35,647 nucleotides of DNA. Origin: an uncultured Verrucomicrobiota bacterium (GTDB taxonomy: Bacteria > Verrucomicrobiota > Verrucomicrobiia > Verrucomicrobiales > Verrucomicrobiaceae). Position 1 is the stretch's first letter. Every line of letters starts with the position of its first letter. Shown here in pieces: positions 24,596-33,024 of this stretch. Made by a program: the position numbers and the translations under genes. The stretch spans positions 1 to 35,647 of the forward strand of contig CAINXC010000076.1 of assembly GCA_903854655.1 (NCBI GenBank), given 5' to 3'. Under the pieces are notes generated by a model. That model searched no databases. It saw nothing but the letters and a program-made list of their open reading frames with translations, and was not told the DNA's origin.

Positions 24596-26214
24596 TCACG
24601 GCGCGGCACCGCCGAGTAGCGCAGATCCTGGAGGTCATCGCCCTCCAGCCCCTGCACCTCAACGGTGTGCTGCCACTGCCACTGCATGTGGCTGGAGGTG
24701 CATACCAGGGCATTCCAACCCTTGTGGAGCGTGGCTTCGACGACCCTGTGGCGCTTCGGCTCACTTGTGAGCACCCCGCTGTAGATTTCAGCACCGTTCA
24801 AGCGAACCCCAAGGTGGGTGTTGCCTGCAAAAGCCTGGACACCGAGATCCACCTTCACCGGGCGATCATGATCGGACCACATCCAGCGGGCGGCGTAGCC
24901 GCCCTCGAAAACCCGGGCATGGGTGACGGCAGCAAAGTCCACGCTCCCCGGTGCCTGACCACCAGTGAAGTTCACGCTTGAATAATAGCGTTGCCACACA
25001 GCACCTGGCACCTTCGTGAAGTCGCGGTCTTGCTCGACGGCCTCATCAATGGGTCCATGCACCTTCGCGGCATCGAAGGTCAGTTTTTGGGTGTTCCAGA
25101 AAGGACGAGGCGTACCCGCAGCTACCAGCCACGGGGCAGGAATGTGGATCTCCTGGGTGAGCGTCTGGTCATTGAAAGTCGCCTCCAATTTGAGAGCATT
25201 TTCCCGGTGATCTGGCGCACCAGTGACGACAAATTCGCCCTCCATCGTGCCCAGCCGGACTGCCTTCACTTCCCAGCCATCGCCCGAGAGGCTCATGGGT
25301 TTCGTCGAAGCAGGACCCTGTGGAAGCTTGAGCCAGCAATGAATGCTGAAGCTTTCGCGATCTTTGTTGAATCCGGCGTGGAGCACCGCAACGTCATAAG
25401 ACAAGGAAGGCGGAAGGCCCGCAACCTTATCAATGGCTTTCGGCAGGCGCTGGTCGATCAACTTTAGCGCGGCGGTGTCTTCACCCAGCCCTTTCAGCAT
25501 CCCCACGGCCACCGCGATGTGTCCGGACTCGTTTGGGTGCACAAAATCGTAAGTCACATGGAAGTCCGGCTTCCGCTGCCGTCCCTGCTTCAACACTTCG
25601 CACACCGTCGCATTGGTGGGCAGGACGAGAAGGTGCAACTCGCCCGCGAGCTTGGCCGCCCGTTCGTTGAGCTTGTCGATCATACGGTTTTTCGGGGAAC
25701 CGAGGTCCTCTGTGCATGGCGTGGCAGAGGCCAGCGCGGTGACCTTGGGATGGACGCGCGCCTGCAAATTCGTGATCAGCTCGCGATACCCTTCAGCCCA
25801 GGACCCAATGGAGGCAGGATCGTCGTTCACATAGGGCGCCAGCACGTCATTCATGCCCAGCATGATGACCAGAACATCCGCAGGCTCCGCGAGCGATGCC
25901 TTCACATCGATTCCTTTTACATCCAGGAAGGTGTCTTCGGTACGCGAACGTTTCTCCACGTTAAGCCAGGAGCGAATGCCCTGTCCGCTGCCGCCCAGGG
26001 CGATGATGTTCGGCTTGCACGTGGGATAGGCTTCCTTCAGAGCCCAGTCCATCTGATGAGCGAAGCCTGCGAGAAAGTTGCGGCTCAGGCCGGTGATGCT
26101 GTCGCCCACCAGCACCACACGGGCATTCCCGTCTTGCAACTGCGGCTCTGTGGCAGGGACCACCGAGGCGAGCGCGAGGCTGGAAAGAACGCAAAGATGA
26201 AAACTAGTGCTCAT
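24592..26214 (-). CDS. Secreted SGNH/GDSL-family hydrolase
   Basis: About 540 residues from MSTSFH (an ATG three codons upstream, at 26223, is possible). Signal peptide: FHLCVLSSLALASVVPA. SGNH blocks in order: VVLVGDSITG with nucleophile Ser (about 39), ALGGSGQGI (block II Gly), MLGMNDVLAPYV (block III Asn, about 122), and DFVHPNESGH with Asp and His (about 223 and 226). The family includes carbohydrate esterases that remove acetyl or other acyl groups from glycans. The C-terminal 250 residues contain a strand-rich, sandwich-like region (FTGGQAPGSVDFAAVTHARV; FAGNTHLGVRLNGAEI), possibly carbohydrate-binding. First gene of the operon running to 15689; its stop overlaps the DUF1501 start (ATGA). 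Probably a periplasmic glycan esterase (inference). Confidence 0.85.
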   Translation of the reverse strand: MSTSFHLCVLSSLALASVVPATEPQLQDGNARVVLVGDSITGLSRNFLAGFAHQMDWALKEAYPTCKPNIIALGGSGQGIRSWLNVEKRSRTEDTFLDVKGIDVKASLAEPADVLVIMLGMNDVLAPYVNDDPASIGSWAEGYRELITNLQARVHPKVTALASATPCTEDLGSPKNRMIDKLNERAAKLAGELHLLVLPTNATVCEVLKQGRQRKPDFHVTYDFVHPNESGHIAVAVGMLKGLGEDTAALKLIDQRLPKAIDKVAGLPPSLSYDVAVLHAGFNKDRESFSIHCWLKLPQGPASTKPMSLSGDGWEVKAVRLGTMEGEFVVTGAPDHRENALKLEATFNDQTLTQEIHIPAPWLVAAGTPRPFWNTQKLTFDAAKVHGPIDEAVEQDRDFTKVPGAVWQRYYSSVNFTGGQAPGSVDFAAVTHARVFEGGYAARWMWSDHDRPVKVDLGVQAFAGNTHLGVRLNGAEIYSGVLTSEPKRHRVVEATLHKGWNALVCTSSHMQWQWQHTVEVQGLEGDDLQDLRYSAVPRRE

Positions 26215-26316
26215 GCGACCCAAACAAGGCGCACCTCACCGCCTCACGCCAGCGGTTCCTTGATTCGCTGGGAAAGCCCGCTTCGCCCCGCGATCCAGAC
26301 GCAATGATGTCGCATA

Positions 26317-26346
26317 GACGCCCGCCCGATAACCCGAGCGGGCGTC
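26317..26346 (-). terminator. Hairpin downstream of the EF-G gene
   Basis: A 9-base stem (GACGCCCGC/GCGGGCGTC) with a 12-base loop starts 11 bases after the EF-G stop, reading on the minus strand. No U-tract follows on that strand; four Ts follow on the plus strand. It is a plausible but imperfect terminator. Confidence 0.4.
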
Positions 26347-26356
26347 CTTTTGGCAC

Positions 26357-28444
26357 TTATGCCGCGAGCGGCGCAGGCACAGGTTCAAACCGAGCTGGCG
26401 ACATGGCATAGGCCGCCCGGCCCTTGGTCAGGCTGCGAATCGCGCCAGCATAGCCAAACATCTCCGCGAGAGGCACCTCGACGCGCACCACACAGCCTTG
26501 CGCATGGGCCTCCAGGCCCAGCACACGACCGCGCCGGCGTCCAAGATCGCCCAGGATGTCGCCCTGATGCTCCACGGGCGTGGAAACCTCAACGCTCATG
26601 AACGGCTCCAGCAATGTCGGTCCAGCATGACGCAAGGCCTCACGCGCCGCCTCGGCCGCCGCAAGGCGGAAAGCGATTTCGTTGGAATCCTTCGAGTGGG
26701 AAGCGCCATCCAGCACCTCCACCCGCACGTCGACGACAGGACTGCCGCGCACGACACCGGTCGTGAGCGCTTCCTCAATGCCGCGCTTCACCGCATTCGT
26801 GAACTGCGCGGGGATGGTGCCACCACCCACGCGGTTTTCGATCACAACGCCGGAATCGACAGCTAGCGGGCTCACTCGCAGAATCACGCGCGCGAACATG
26901 CCGGTACCGCCATTCTGCTTTTTTAGAACGTGGTCCGCCGTGGCCTCGCGGGTGATGGTTTCCCGGTAGGCAATCTCCGGGGCGCCGGCCTGAGTGCCCA
27001 CGTGATGGTCGCGTTCCAGTTTCATGCGAATGATTTCAAGATGCAGTTCGCCCATTCCGGCAATCAGCGTCTGGCCGGTCTCCGGATGCGTGTGATAACG
27101 GAAGGTCGGATCCTCTTCGGCCACGCGGGCCAGCGCTGTGGCCAGCCGGTCGCGATCACCGCCAGAGCAGGGCTCCACTGCCAGGCTCAGCACTGGATCA
27201 GGAAACACCGGCGGCTCAAGCTGCACGCGTTTGCTAAGCGCACAGAGCGTGTCCCCGGTGGCAAATCCGCGCAGCCCCACGACGGCACAGATCTCCCCTG
27301 CCGGAGCGCTGGCGATTTCTTCTCGCCGGTCCGCGCGCATGCGCACCAGACGGCCGATGCGCTCCTCCTTGCCAGTGCGTGGATTCAGCACGGTCGTGCC
27401 CTTGGCGAGGGTGCCCTGGAAGACACGCACGAACACCAGCCGCCCGGCCTGGGGATCGTGCACCATCTTGAATGCCAGGGCAGCCAGGGAACCTTCAGGA
27501 TCGGCGGACAGTTCGCTACCCTCGTGACTGCGCAGCCCGGCGCGGTCAGGGGGTCCCGGCAGGTATTCCACCACCGCATCCAGAAGCGCGGGCACGCCCT
27601 TGTACCGGTAGGCAGAACCGCCGAGCACGGGCACAAAGCGGCCCGCAATGGTGGCCAGCCGCACCGCCGTCTTCAGCACATCGGCAGGAACATCTTGGCC
27701 GTTGAGCCAGAGATCGGCAACCGTGTCGTCGAGATTGGCAATCCGCTCCACCAGTTCACCGCGCAGCCAGCGGGCATGGTCTTCCTCATCGGAGGGAATA
27801 TCGCCGATGGTGTAGGCGCCTTGCGATTCGCGGGCAAACATGAAGGCGCGGCGGTTGATCACGTCGATCTGGCCGCGCAGGGAGTCTTCGCTGCCCAGCG
27901 GTGCCACCACGGGCCAGGCGTTGCTGCCCAAGCGCTCGCGGATATCGGTCACCACGCGCATGAAGTCAGCGCCGGAGCGGTCCATCTTGTTGATGACAGC
28001 AAGGCGCGGAACCCCATAACGGTCGGCCTGGCGCCACACCGTATCACTCTGAGGCTGCACGCCCGCTACGCCGCAAAACACGGCAACCGCTCCATCGAGC
28101 ACACGCAGCGAGCGCTCCACCTCCGCCGTGAAATCCACGTGGCCAGGAGTGTCGATGATGTTGATCCGGTGCTTGCTTCCGGCAAACAGCCGCGCGATCC
28201 CGGCATCCTGGAGCGGGGTCCAGTCGCAAGGAATTGCCGCCGCCGAGATGGTGATGCCTTTCTGGCGTTCCAGCGAATCAAAGTCCATGATCGTGGTACC
28301 GTCATGCACGTCACCGGCCGAATGGATGGCGCCCGCGTGCAGCAGCATGCGTTCCGTGAGCGTGGTCTTGCCTGCGTCGATGTGGGCGGCGATGCCAATG
28401 TTTCTCAGCGTCGCCGTGGCAGGGGTATGGAGGGTCGTGTTCAT
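26357..28444 (-). CDS. Elongation factor G family GTPase (paralogue outside a str operon)
   Basis: 695 residues from the ATG at 28444; the frame is open to 28492, but that extension lies on the terminator stem. The GTPase motifs are intact: AHIDAGKTT (20-28), RQKGITI (60-66), DTPGHVDF (98-105) and NKMD (152-155). Later regions include the domain II sequence LAALAFKMVHDPQAGRLVFV, domain III ETGQTLIAGMGELHLEI and domain IV/V segments (GGGTIPAQFTNAVKRGIEEA; LLEPFMSVEVSTPVEHQGDI). It is full length for EF-G and promotes translocation or a related ribosome step in the cytoplasm. No rpsL, rpsG or tuf is adjacent, so it may be a second copy such as a fusA2 type. A leader with small ORF, hairpin and terminator precedes it. 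Confidence 0.9.
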   Translation of the reverse strand: MNTTLHTPATATLRNIGIAAHIDAGKTTLTERMLLHAGAIHSAGDVHDGTTIMDFDSLERQKGITISAAAIPCDWTPLQDAGIARLFAGSKHRINIIDTPGHVDFTAEVERSLRVLDGAVAVFCGVAGVQPQSDTVWRQADRYGVPRLAVINKMDRSGADFMRVVTDIRERLGSNAWPVVAPLGSEDSLRGQIDVINRRAFMFARESQGAYTIGDIPSDEEDHARWLRGELVERIANLDDTVADLWLNGQDVPADVLKTAVRLATIAGRFVPVLGGSAYRYKGVPALLDAVVEYLPGPPDRAGLRSHEGSELSADPEGSLAALAFKMVHDPQAGRLVFVRVFQGTLAKGTTVLNPRTGKEERIGRLVRMRADRREEIASAPAGEICAVVGLRGFATGDTLCALSKRVQLEPPVFPDPVLSLAVEPCSGGDRDRLATALARVAEEDPTFRYHTHPETGQTLIAGMGELHLEIIRMKLERDHHVGTQAGAPEIAYRETITREATADHVLKKQNGGTGMFARVILRVSPLAVDSGVVIENRVGGGTIPAQFTNAVKRGIEEALTTGVVRGSPVVDVRVEVLDGASHSKDSNEIAFRLAAAEAAREALRHAGPTLLEPFMSVEVSTPVEHQGDILGDLGRRRGRVLGLEAHAQGCVVRVEVPLAEMFGYAGAIRSLTKGRAAYAMSPARFEPVPAPLAA

Positions 28445-28490
28445 AGGATGTCCTTGTCGTTTGTGTGTGTGTTTGTTCAGCCCCGAACGC

Positions 28491-28520
28491 AAAAAAGCCC
28501 TGGAGAGAGATCTCCAGGGC
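28491..28520 (-). terminator. Rho-independent terminator in the EF-G leader
   Basis: On the minus strand GCCCTGGAGA and TCTCCAGGGC form a perfect 10-base stem with a TCTC loop, followed directly by TTTTTT. It stands 47 bases upstream of the EF-G start and about 180 bases after the preceding DUF1501 stop. Its 5' arm can instead pair with 28599-28608, so it may be conditional. Confidence 0.85.
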
Positions 28521-28573
28521 CGTGCGGGGAAAGTCGCGGCGTGAGTGCCTAGCGTATCGTGTTTTGAACCTCG

Positions 28574-28651
28574 TTATCGAAGACAATGCGCTTCCACTCC
28601 CTGGAGATGTGCCAGGGAATTCTTAACGCAGTCACGTGCCGAGCGGTTCAT
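28574..28651 (-). CDS. Candidate leader peptide, 25 residues
   Basis: A short ORF in the EF-G leader starts at an ATG with GGAG 6 bases upstream. It encodes MNRSARDCVKNSLAHLQGVE and then AHCLR before TAA. The codons for SLAHLQG span the upstream hairpin (28598-28618), so a translating ribosome would open that hairpin and affect its pairing with the terminator arm. An earlier in-frame ATG at 28663 would add four residues. I know no homologue; the evidence is position, ribosome-binding site and overlap with the switch elements. Confidence 0.45.
   Translation of the reverse strand: MNRSARDCVKNSLAHLQGVEAHCLR
28598..28618 (-). promoter_or_regulatory. Upstream hairpin / anti-terminator strand of the EF-G leader
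   Basis: A 7-base stem (TCCCTGG/CCAGGGA) with a 7-base loop lies inside the candidate leader peptide. Its 3' side on the minus strand reads ATCTCCAGGG (28608 to 28599), the exact complement of CCCTGGAGAT in the 5' arm of the terminator (28519 to 28510). The upstream hairpin and the terminator can both form, or the strand can invade the terminator and prevent it. This is the geometry of a transcription attenuator. Confidence 0.55.
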
Positions 28652-28661
28652 AACGAACTCC

Positions 28662-28689
28662 ATCGTAACCAGCATTGGCGGAATGTCAA
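28662..28689 (-). promoter_or_regulatory. Candidate sigma-70-type promoter for the EF-G leader
   Basis: On the minus strand TTGACA (28689-28684) is followed after 16 bases by TACGAT (28667-28662). It lies within 40 bases of the preceding gene's stop. The predicted start near 28655 would fall between the GGAG and the leader ATG, giving an almost leaderless small ORF, so this promoter and the ribosome-binding site may not both be used. Confidence 0.4.
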
Positions 28690-28698
28690 ACTCACGCC

Positions 28699-30138
28699 CT
28701 ACGCCAGCAATTCCTTGATCACCCGGCCATGCACGTCCGTGAGCTTTCGGTCGAGGCCATTGTAATAGAAGCTGAGGCGGTCGAAATCGAAGCCGAGGAT
28801 TTGCAGCACCGTGCTGTAGAATTCCCAGACGTTGGTGACGTTCTCCACCGCACGGCGGCCAAACTCATCGGTGGCGCCGTAGCTGCCGGGCTTCACGCCC
28901 GCGCCCATCATCCAGGTGGTGAAGGCATCCGGGTTGTGATCCCGGCCTGTGGTGTTGGCTTGATGGGTGGGCTGTCGGCCAAACTCGGTGGTCCACAGCA
29001 CAAGTGTGTCTTCGAGCAGGCCGCGCTGCTTGAGATCGGTGAGCAAGGCGGCTGTGGGCTGGTCGAAGATGGGGCAATGGCGCTCATAGTCGTCCTTGAG
29101 CGTGCGATGGGCATCCCAGTTGAGCAGGCCGTCGACGCCACTGGCGCGCGAGGCGCAGTAGAGATTCACATACCGCACGCCGCGCTCCAGCAGACGGCGC
29201 GAGAGCAGGCAGTTCTTGGCATAGGCGGCCTTGAGCTTGTTGTTGGAATCCGTGCCGTACAGTTGGTGAATGTGCTGAGGCTCAGACTTGAGATCCGACA
29301 CCTCTGGTGCGGAGACCTGCATGCGCGCCGCGAGTTCGTAGGCGGCCATGCGTGCCAGCAAGGAGCTGTCGCCCGGATTGGCGGCGGCGTGCCTTTCATT
29401 GAGGAGGCGAAGGTAATCGCGCGAAGCCTTCTCTTCCGGCATGGAGATATCCTTGGGCTGAGCAAGGTTGCGGATGTCCTGATGCGCCGCCATGACGATG
29501 GCCTGGTGCCGGGCGGGCAGGTAACCGTTGCTCCAGTTTGCCTTGCCGTTCGGCGGCTCGCCGCGCAGATCGGGCAGCGCGACGTAGGTGGGCAGGTTGT
29601 CGTTTTCGCTGCCTAACGCATAGCTGAGCCACGCCCCAGCGCTGGGAAAACCTTCCTGCACATGACCGGTGTTCATGAACACGCAGCCCGGACCGTGGGT
29701 GTTGGTCTTCGACTGCATGGAATGAATAAAGGCAATGTCATCCACATGACGCGCCATATTGGGCAGCAAGGTGGAGATCATCTTGCCGCTCTTGCCGGCA
29801 GGAGCGAAGTCCCATGGCGGGCGCATGAGCGCGCCGTTCTTGCCTTGAAAGGTCAGGAGATTCTCCTCTCCCGGCATGGGCTGGCCGCTGCGCTTGATCA
29901 ATTCGGGCTTGTAGTCCCACAGGTCGATATGCGAGGCTGCGCCCGGGCAGAAGATTTGCAGCACACGCTTCGCTCTGGGCTTGAAATGCGTGGTGCCCAG
30001 GCCCGGCTGCCAGCCCGCCGGGGCGGCACCCAGATCGCGTTGCATCAGGCTGGCCAGGCCGATGCCGGCAAGACCGCTGAAGACATTGCCCATCATGCCG
30101 CGACGGCTGAGAATGGAATCGAAGGGATGCGTATTCAT
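28699..30138 (-). CDS. DUF1501 family protein
   Basis: 479 residues from the ATG at 30138, two bases after the stop of the upstream DUF1549/1553 gene; the longer open frame is antisense noise. The N-terminus is Tat-like (ILSRRGMMGNVFSGLAGIGLA). Landmarks: VLQIFCPGAASHIDLWDYKP, the KSGKMISTLLPNMARHVDD segment, FMNTGHVQEGFPSAGAWLSY, a TEFGRQP motif, GRDHNPDAFTTWMMGAGVK, GATDEFG, and a C-terminal FYSTVLQILGFDFDRLSFYY. This is the form usually paired with a DUF1549/1553 cytochrome gene in PVC bacteria, as it is here. The pairing suggests a shared periplasmic complex or pathway; neither reaction nor substrate is known. The EF-G leader begins just after its stop. Confidence 0.9.
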   Translation of the reverse strand: MNTHPFDSILSRRGMMGNVFSGLAGIGLASLMQRDLGAAPAGWQPGLGTTHFKPRAKRVLQIFCPGAASHIDLWDYKPELIKRSGQPMPGEENLLTFQGKNGALMRPPWDFAPAGKSGKMISTLLPNMARHVDDIAFIHSMQSKTNTHGPGCVFMNTGHVQEGFPSAGAWLSYALGSENDNLPTYVALPDLRGEPPNGKANWSNGYLPARHQAIVMAAHQDIRNLAQPKDISMPEEKASRDYLRLLNERHAAANPGDSSLLARMAAYELAARMQVSAPEVSDLKSEPQHIHQLYGTDSNNKLKAAYAKNCLLSRRLLERGVRYVNLYCASRASGVDGLLNWDAHRTLKDDYERHCPIFDQPTAALLTDLKQRGLLEDTLVLWTTEFGRQPTHQANTTGRDHNPDAFTTWMMGAGVKPGSYGATDEFGRRAVENVTNVWEFYSTVLQILGFDFDRLSFYYNGLDRKLTDVHGRVIKELLA

Positions 30139-30140
30139 GA

Positions 30141-33014
30141 CTAATTCACGTTGATCAGTTCGCTTGAGTTGATCAGGGCACGGCAGAAGGCACGCAGGCC
30201 AAAAGCCTGAATCAGCCTTGCACCGCCGGCGGCTTCGTCTGCGTTCGCGCTTCGAGCGTAGCACAAGGCAAAAGCACGCTGAACCTGAGCGGCGGGGCCG
30301 TGGGCCTCCCGTTCGAGCCGCTCGGCGAAAGCCTTCGCCATGTCGAGCGAAAAGCTGTGGTTCATCAAGGTCAGCGCCTGCAAGGGCGTTGTTGTGGTGG
30401 CCCGACGTGGCTCGGAAAAAGCGGGATCGGGGCAGTCGAAGTCCGTCATCAAATCGACACGCGCCGCCCTGGCGTTGTGGTGATACACCGCACGACGGTA
30501 GGTTTCCGGGCCGTGCCTGTCGAGGGGTGCATAGGTGGCCACGTTGTCCTGCTGGTACTCGTAAAGCTTGAATCCCGGCCCGCCCATGGTGAGATCCAGC
30601 TTGCCTGCCACACTCAGGATCGTGTCGCGCACCTCCTCGGCCGAAAGGCGCGTTGGAGGGAAGCGCCACAGCAGGCGGCTGTCACTGTCCAGGCGAGCGG
30701 CAGCGTCATTCCACGCGGCGCTCTGCCGATAGGCCTGCGAAGTCATGATCAGCCTGTGCAAGGATTTCAGTCGCCAGCCGGTCGCTTGCAGTTGGCCCGC
30801 CAGCCAGTCAAGCAGTTCCGGGTGGGTGGGGCGGCTGCCCATGTAGCCAAAATCGCTGGGCGTATCGACGATCCCGGTACCGAAGTGATAATGCCAGATG
30901 CGATTCGCCAGCACCCGTGGCGGCAAGGGATTGTCAGGCGCGGTGATCCAGTTCGCCAGGGCCACGCGACGCTCGCTCTCGGGCTTGGCCACGTCCACAT
31001 GATAGCTGGACCTGCCGCCATCGAAGACACTGAGACTGGCCGGCACAACGACCTCGCCCTTGCGCTGGGTATTGCCGCCAAGCAACACATTGAACGGGCC
31101 CGGAGCAGCCTTGTGAGTGCCCACCCACCACAATGGCAGCGGGGGTATCTTGGCTATCTCAGCGTCCACGGCCGCGATATCCTTGGCCAAGGCGCTGAGC
31201 CGGGTCGCTTCGGCTGCCGTGGTCACCAGCTTGAGCAGGCGCTTCTCTTTGATCGCCGGGATGGCGGGAACGCGATCGTGCGAACTGGCAATCAGCCGCC
31301 ACGACTTGCCGTCGAGTGACGCCTCGATGTGATACTCTCCTACAAAGGTTGAGATGCCGGAATCTTCTGGCAGAGCACGGTTTCGATCGCTGGAGAAAAG
31401 CACCCGCGCGACACGTTCCGGCTTCGCAAGAGTGATCATGAGTTGATTGCCCTCGGCATGCCAGCGCTCGCCAAACTTGCCGTCGATGGTCAGCATGGCA
31501 CTGTACGCTCCCGCGAAATCCTTCGCTTCCTTCGAGGCCCCGGTGGCGGTGGCGCCGTTGCTGGCCAGCGCGACGTTGCGTGGCGCCGGGCCATCGGTCC
31601 AGACCTCGAATTCATCGAGCTTCGGCTGCCCAAGTTTTGGGCCCACGGCATCCACTGCTTCGATAATGAGGCGCACAAATTTCGCTTCCACGGGGGCAAA
31701 AACCTCCTCCGTGCCATAGCGGCTGATACGCTGCCGGGTCCAGGCTTTGGCCGCCTCAGGCTCGGCAGCTTTCGCGCGGGTCGCGAGTTGCTGTTTCAAT
31801 TCGTCCTGCTCCTTGGTCAACACAGTCTTCCTGGCATTCAAGGGCTTCAAGCGGTCGTCGCGGGCTCGTGTCTGCTCCAATGTTGCCACCTCCCGCTCGC
31901 CATGCACCGTGCCGGCAAAGGTGGCGCAGAGCGCGTAGTAATCCCTGGTCAGCAGCGGATCAAACTTGTGATCATGACAGCGCGCGCAGCCAATGGTCAC
32001 GCCAAGGAAGGCTTCTCCAGTGGCGCGAACCATCTCATCCATCTGATCGGCGCGGATCTGCGCCGCTGCGACAGGGTCCTGATTTCCCACGTCATCATAG
32101 GGACCCGCGACGAGAAAGGCGGAACCAATCTCCACCTCCGGCCTGCCCTTGCCAATGACATCGCCGGCCAGGTGCTCGTGAATGAACTGGTCGAAGGGCT
32201 TGTCATCGTTTAATGACTTGATGACATAATCGCGGAAGGGCCACAGATCAGTGATAATCTGGTTGCGCTCGTAGCCCCGGCTCTCGCCAAAGCGCACCAC
32301 GTCCAGCCAATGGCGGCCCCACCGCTCGCCGTAGTGGGGACTGGCAAGCAAGCGGTCCACAAGGGACTCGATTGCATGGGACATCCCCGCTCTGCAATCG
32401 GCCACAAAATCCTCCACTTCCTCGGGAGTTGGCGGCAAACCGGTCAAATCGTACGTGGCGCGGCGGACGAAAGCATGCGGCTCCGCCTGGTCATTCGGCT
32501 TCAGACCTTTTTCCTTCAACTTGGTGTAGATGAAGCGGTCAATGGGGTTGGCGCGCCACGCCTCTGGAGCATCGTTGGCTGCTGGTGGATCGCTCCTGGA
32601 CAGCGGCTGGAACGACCAGAAGCTCTTGTCCGCCTTGGCCTTCTCTTTCAACACCAGTTTGTCCGGCCATGGAGCCCCGCCAGCGATCCAGCTCTTGAGC
32701 GCTTCGGCCTCCTCCTTGCTCAGCACCTCGCCTTTTTTTGGCATCTCCGGCTTCTTGCCGCCTTGCGAAATCGAGCGGGTGTAGATTCCGCTTTCCTCTG
32801 GTTTGCTCGGAATCAAATCAGCGCCGTCTTCACCACCATGCAGGAGCGATTCACGAGTGGTGAGATCAAGCCCGCCCTTTGGGTTGTCCGCCCTATGGCA
32901 GGCCACACAGCGGGCCTCCAGAGCAGGCCTCACCTTTTGCTCAAAGAAGGAGGCATCCACCGCAGCACGGGCAGTGGGGATTGCGACAAGGCTCAGGTAA
33001 ACAAGCAGCTTCAT
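30141..33014 (-). CDS. DUF1549/DUF1553 cytochrome C domain protein with discoidin-like insert
   Basis: 957 residues from the ATG at 33014, chosen for its signal peptide (MKLLVYLSLVAIPTARA) and its 10-base spacing from the GntR stop. The frame is open to 33356 inside the regulator gene. First haem motif CVACH (36-40), then GGLDLTTRESLLHGGEDGA. DUF1549 follows: PIDRFIYTKL, TYDLTGLPPTPEEV, GERWGRHWLDVVRFGES, second CxxCH in IGCARCHDHKFDP. Next comes a charged coiled-coil-like stretch (EQTRARDDRLKPLNARKTV). After it is an inserted segment with VEAKFVRLIIEAV, DEFEVWTDG, NVALASNGATATGAS and YHIEASLDGKSWRLI, typical of an F5/8 type C (discoidin) galactose-binding fold. DUF1553 follows (LPPRVLANRIWHYHFGTGIV). 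The insert suggests carbohydrate recognition (inference). Confidence 0.9.
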   Translation of the reverse strand: MKLLVYLSLVAIPTARAAVDASFFEQKVRPALEARCVACHRADNPKGGLDLTTRESLLHGGEDGADLIPSKPEESGIYTRSISQGGKKPEMPKKGEVLSKEEAEALKSWIAGGAPWPDKLVLKEKAKADKSFWSFQPLSRSDPPAANDAPEAWRANPIDRFIYTKLKEKGLKPNDQAEPHAFVRRATYDLTGLPPTPEEVEDFVADCRAGMSHAIESLVDRLLASPHYGERWGRHWLDVVRFGESRGYERNQIITDLWPFRDYVIKSLNDDKPFDQFIHEHLAGDVIGKGRPEVEIGSAFLVAGPYDDVGNQDPVAAAQIRADQMDEMVRATGEAFLGVTIGCARCHDHKFDPLLTRDYYALCATFAGTVHGEREVATLEQTRARDDRLKPLNARKTVLTKEQDELKQQLATRAKAAEPEAAKAWTRQRISRYGTEEVFAPVEAKFVRLIIEAVDAVGPKLGQPKLDEFEVWTDGPAPRNVALASNGATATGASKEAKDFAGAYSAMLTIDGKFGERWHAEGNQLMITLAKPERVARVLFSSDRNRALPEDSGISTFVGEYHIEASLDGKSWRLIASSHDRVPAIPAIKEKRLLKLVTTAAEATRLSALAKDIAAVDAEIAKIPPLPLWWVGTHKAAPGPFNVLLGGNTQRKGEVVVPASLSVFDGGRSSYHVDVAKPESERRVALANWITAPDNPLPPRVLANRIWHYHFGTGIVDTPSDFGYMGSRPTHPELLDWLAGQLQATGWRLKSLHRLIMTSQAYRQSAAWNDAAARLDSDSRLLWRFPPTRLSAEEVRDTILSVAGKLDLTMGGPGFKLYEYQQDNVATYAPLDRHGPETYRRAVYHHNARAARVDLMTDFDCPDPAFSEPRRATTTTPLQALTLMNHSFSLDMAKAFAERLEREAHGPAAQVQRAFALCYARSANADEAAGGARLIQAFGLRAFCRALINSSELINVN

Positions 33015-33024
33015 GGTGGTGCTA

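Noticed and set aside
26930-28552. 540-codon plus-strand frame opposite EF-G
   Set aside because: The EF-G motifs on the minus strand are unambiguous; the other frame is His/Gln/Ala-rich shadow sequence.
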